Positions 62,517-64,000 of a stretch of DNA of 64,000 nucleotides are shown piece after piece. Below the pieces are notes generated by a model, which searched no databases, was not told the DNA's origin, and saw only the letters and a program-made list of their open reading frames with translations. Every line of letters begins with the position of its first letter. Position 1 is the first letter of the stretch. The position numbers and the translations under genes are program-made. This DNA is from Massilia sp. R2A-15 (GTDB taxonomy: Bacteria; Pseudomonadota; Gammaproteobacteria; Burkholderiales; Burkholderiaceae_D): contig NZ_CP131935.1 of the NCBI RefSeq assembly GCF_030704305.1, positions 930,001 to 994,000 on the forward strand. The letters are read 5' to 3'.

Positions 62517-63413
62517 TTACAGCCCGGCGATTGCCTCGGCAGGATGGACCACGTCGTCAGCCTTCTTCTCGGCCTTGGCGACCTGCTGCGCCGGCGCTGC
62601 CGGGGTCACGGTCGGCACGTTCTTGCCGGTCGCAACCTGCTTCAGGCGGCGATATTCCGCCAGCACCTTCGAGCCGTAGCCCGAGTCGGTCTCGAACGCT
62701 GCCGCACCGACGTAGGTCTTCAGGCCGGCTTCCACCGAGCCGCCGCGCTGCACGTAATCCTTGAGGATCAGCGCGCCGACACGGATGTTGGCCACCGGAT
62801 TGAGCGCTGCCTGCACGCCGCCCATCTGCTGGAACTTGTCATGGTGGACCTTGGACATCACCTGCATCAGGCCCTGCGCGCCGACCGGGCTTTCGGCGAA
62901 CGGGTTCAGGCCCGATTCGATCGCCATCACCGCCAGGATCAGCAGCGGGTCGAGCTTGATGTCGTGCGCCGTCATGTAGGCGGTCGACACCAGCATGTTG
63001 GCGGCGTCGCCGGCAACACGGTAGCGCTTCGACAGCCAGGAGGTGACGAACTTCTGCTGCTTCTGGTTGCCCAGCATGGCCTTTTCTTCGGCGCTGACAA
63101 CTGCAGGCGCTTCTTTCGCAGGAGCCGGCGCCGGATGCGATTCCATCAGGGTTGCCAGCGCGGGCGCGGGTGCGGCGGCCACAGGCGCCACGACCGCAGC
63201 CGGTGCGATGAACTGGGAAACCTGTTTCGCGACGTCCGGGCGGGCATACAGCACGGCGGCGATGGTGACTGCGGACAGACCAAATACGGTCAGGGTGTGC
63301 TGCGCGGTGGTGGCAAGGCCACGTGCCGTTTTCGTTACGGAAGCCCACGTAACTGGCTGGCTGGCCATGGTTTGGGCGAGCTTTGCTGTCGCCCCGTTGA
63401 AACGATTACTCAT
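62517..63413 (-). CDS. Membrane-anchored lytic transglycosylase
   Basis: 298-residue peptidoglycan-cleaving enzyme of the SLT/Slt70-like fold. An N-terminal membrane anchor (LTVFGLSAVTIAAVLYA) precedes an Ala/Pro linker and the catalytic domain: LLILAVMAIESGLNPFAESPVGAQGLMQV (in pieces, catalytic Glu166), VANIRVGALILKDYV and LKTYVGAAAFETDSGYGSKVLAEYRRL. The Ala/Lys tail ends at residue 298. Start ATG 63413 has an AAGGGG site. Confidence 0.9.
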   Translation of the reverse strand: MSNRFNGATAKLAQTMASQPVTWASVTKTARGLATTAQHTLTVFGLSAVTIAAVLYARPDVAKQVSQFIAPAAVVAPVAAAPAPALATLMESHPAPAPAKEAPAVVSAEEKAMLGNQKQQKFVTSWLSKRYRVAGDAANMLVSTAYMTAHDIKLDPLLILAVMAIESGLNPFAESPVGAQGLMQVMSKVHHDKFQQMGGVQAALNPVANIRVGALILKDYVQRGGSVEAGLKTYVGAAAFETDSGYGSKVLAEYRRLKQVATGKNVPTVTPAAPAQQVAKAEKKADDVVHPAEAIAGL

Positions 63414-63881
63414 CGAATTCCCCTTTGTCGCGGAAAATGCTGTCCCCACGGCGCTCACAGCGCACATCGGACCTCAAATGCCGTGCATCAGAAATATCGT
63501 CTATCGCCGCTGCTGCGTACGATCAAACGCCGTCATTGCTTGCTTCAGCTGGTCGTTCCCTGTGGTATTGAACCAGTGGCTAAACAACTTTTTTCGGGGG
63601 ATAAGGCAGACGCCTTTTGAAAACACTCCTTAAAAATGTCATTGGGGCCCCGACCCCGTGAATGTATGAGACAGGCTAGAATCACGTCATTGGACGCAGC
63701 TATCTCATCAAGTGAACAAATTGTAGAAGCTCGCATATATCAAGTCAATACTAGCACGAACGGCTCTTATTACTTTTAGATATAGCTTTTTATGCGGCAT
63801 TGCAGCAAATCCCTGTTAAATCAACCACTTGGGATGGCATATTCAACAACTCTGTCCTCAACAATAAAAAATTAAAAACCG
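63414..63881. other. 468-bp intergenic stretch, AT-rich toward ubiD
   Basis: Divergent promoter region for the transglycosylase (left) and ubiD (right). Up to about 63640 it has normal composition. From about 63660 to 63880 it is markedly AT-rich with runs of A and T, unlike the rest of the window. I see no gene, no tRNA and no convincing promoter pair. Confidence 0.6.
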
Positions 63882-64000
63882 ATGAACTATTCAGATTTGC
63901 GTGATTTTATTTCCCAATTGCAAAAAATGGGCGAATTAAAGCACGTTTCCATGCCAGTTTCGCCACATTTGGAGATGACCGAAGTGTGCGACCGCGTGTT
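63882..64000 (+). CDS. ubiD: 4-hydroxy-3-polyprenylbenzoate decarboxylase UbiD (start only)
   Basis: Only the first 39 residues lie in the window: [19 protein letters not shown], then [20 protein letters not shown]. This is the family N-terminus (YxDLRDFIxxLExxGEL). UbiD uses prenylated FMN to decarboxylate the ubiquinone precursor. The early codons are AT-rich compared with other genes here. Confidence 0.85.
   Translation, partial: MNYSDLRDFISQLQKMGELKHVSMPVSPHLEMTEVCDRV

Noticed and set aside
63545..63736. Short leftward frame in the gap before ubiD
   Set aside because: No ribosome site, no conserved features, and it spans the change in base composition.

Overview
The window is a high-GC chromosomal segment from a betaproteobacterium of the order Burkholderiales, most likely Oxalobacteraceae (Massilia/Telluria/Duganella-like). 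This placement is inferred from protein character, from gene order (glyA-nrdR followed by rib genes, ribB-ribH-nusB, a complete ybgC-tolQRAB-pal-cpoB operon) and from dense intergenic palindromic repeats. No rRNA, phage, integrase or transposase is visible, and the segment reads as ordinary chromosome with a few accessory islets.

Layout. 1-8.4 kb, all leftward: argG (cut by the window edge) and argF, a secreted TIKI/ChaN-like protein, an orphan TPR-GAF histidine kinase, and the tightly overlapped set rsgA, pterin dehydratase and an M48 protease. 8.4-12.6 kb, rightward: orn, a compositionally different two-gene cassette (a DUF1828-like protein and a partner), a MarR regulator with a clear palindromic operator and an overlapping ClC channel, then a small Gln-rich protein. 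12.6-25.5 kb: a secreted metallo-beta-lactamase-fold enzyme, an HPP-CBS membrane protein, a VirK/YbjX protein, a HerA-like ATPase, a YecA/SEC-C protein, SrkA kinase, a 768-residue Ala/Glu coiled-coil protein, a periplasmic solute-binding-like protein, a DUF475 (TerC-like) membrane protein and a divergent PAP2 protein. 25.7-34.6 kb: an RND efflux adaptor/pump pair, a small lipoprotein, nnrD, a histidine phosphatase, a cystine/dicarboxylate-type symporter and a GNAT enzyme. 34.7-39.9 kb is accessory: a BrnT/BrnA toxin-antitoxin pair, two unrecognised proteins, an NHL-repeat protein and a Tat-exported vanadium-haloperoxidase-like enzyme.

40-48.8 kb is core: tRNA-Lys(UUU) with a terminator, the whole tol-pal operon, an SDR dehydrogenase, glyA behind a recognisable ZTP (pfl) riboswitch with its own promoter, and nrdR. 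48.9-51.9 kb is a type IV minor-pilin operon (pilV-pilW-pilX-pilE-fimT) without pilY1, translationally coupled to ribD. 51.9-62.3 kb holds the riboflavin genes ribD, ribE, ribB and ribH plus nusB, interrupted by an unknown secreted protein, a GNAT, an S9 peptidase and an M16 peptidase. The window ends with a lytic transglycosylase and the first 119 bases of ubiD, preceded by an unusually AT-rich intergenic stretch.

The most striking feature no single gene explains is a family of about twenty 26-27 bp palindromes (arms GGGGTCAGGTCC / GGACCTGACCCC) found only between genes and often as inverted pairs, like REPINs. A second, lower-copy inverted repeat family (GTCGTTCCTGCGCAGG-type) occurs at four places, including inside the tol-pal operon.
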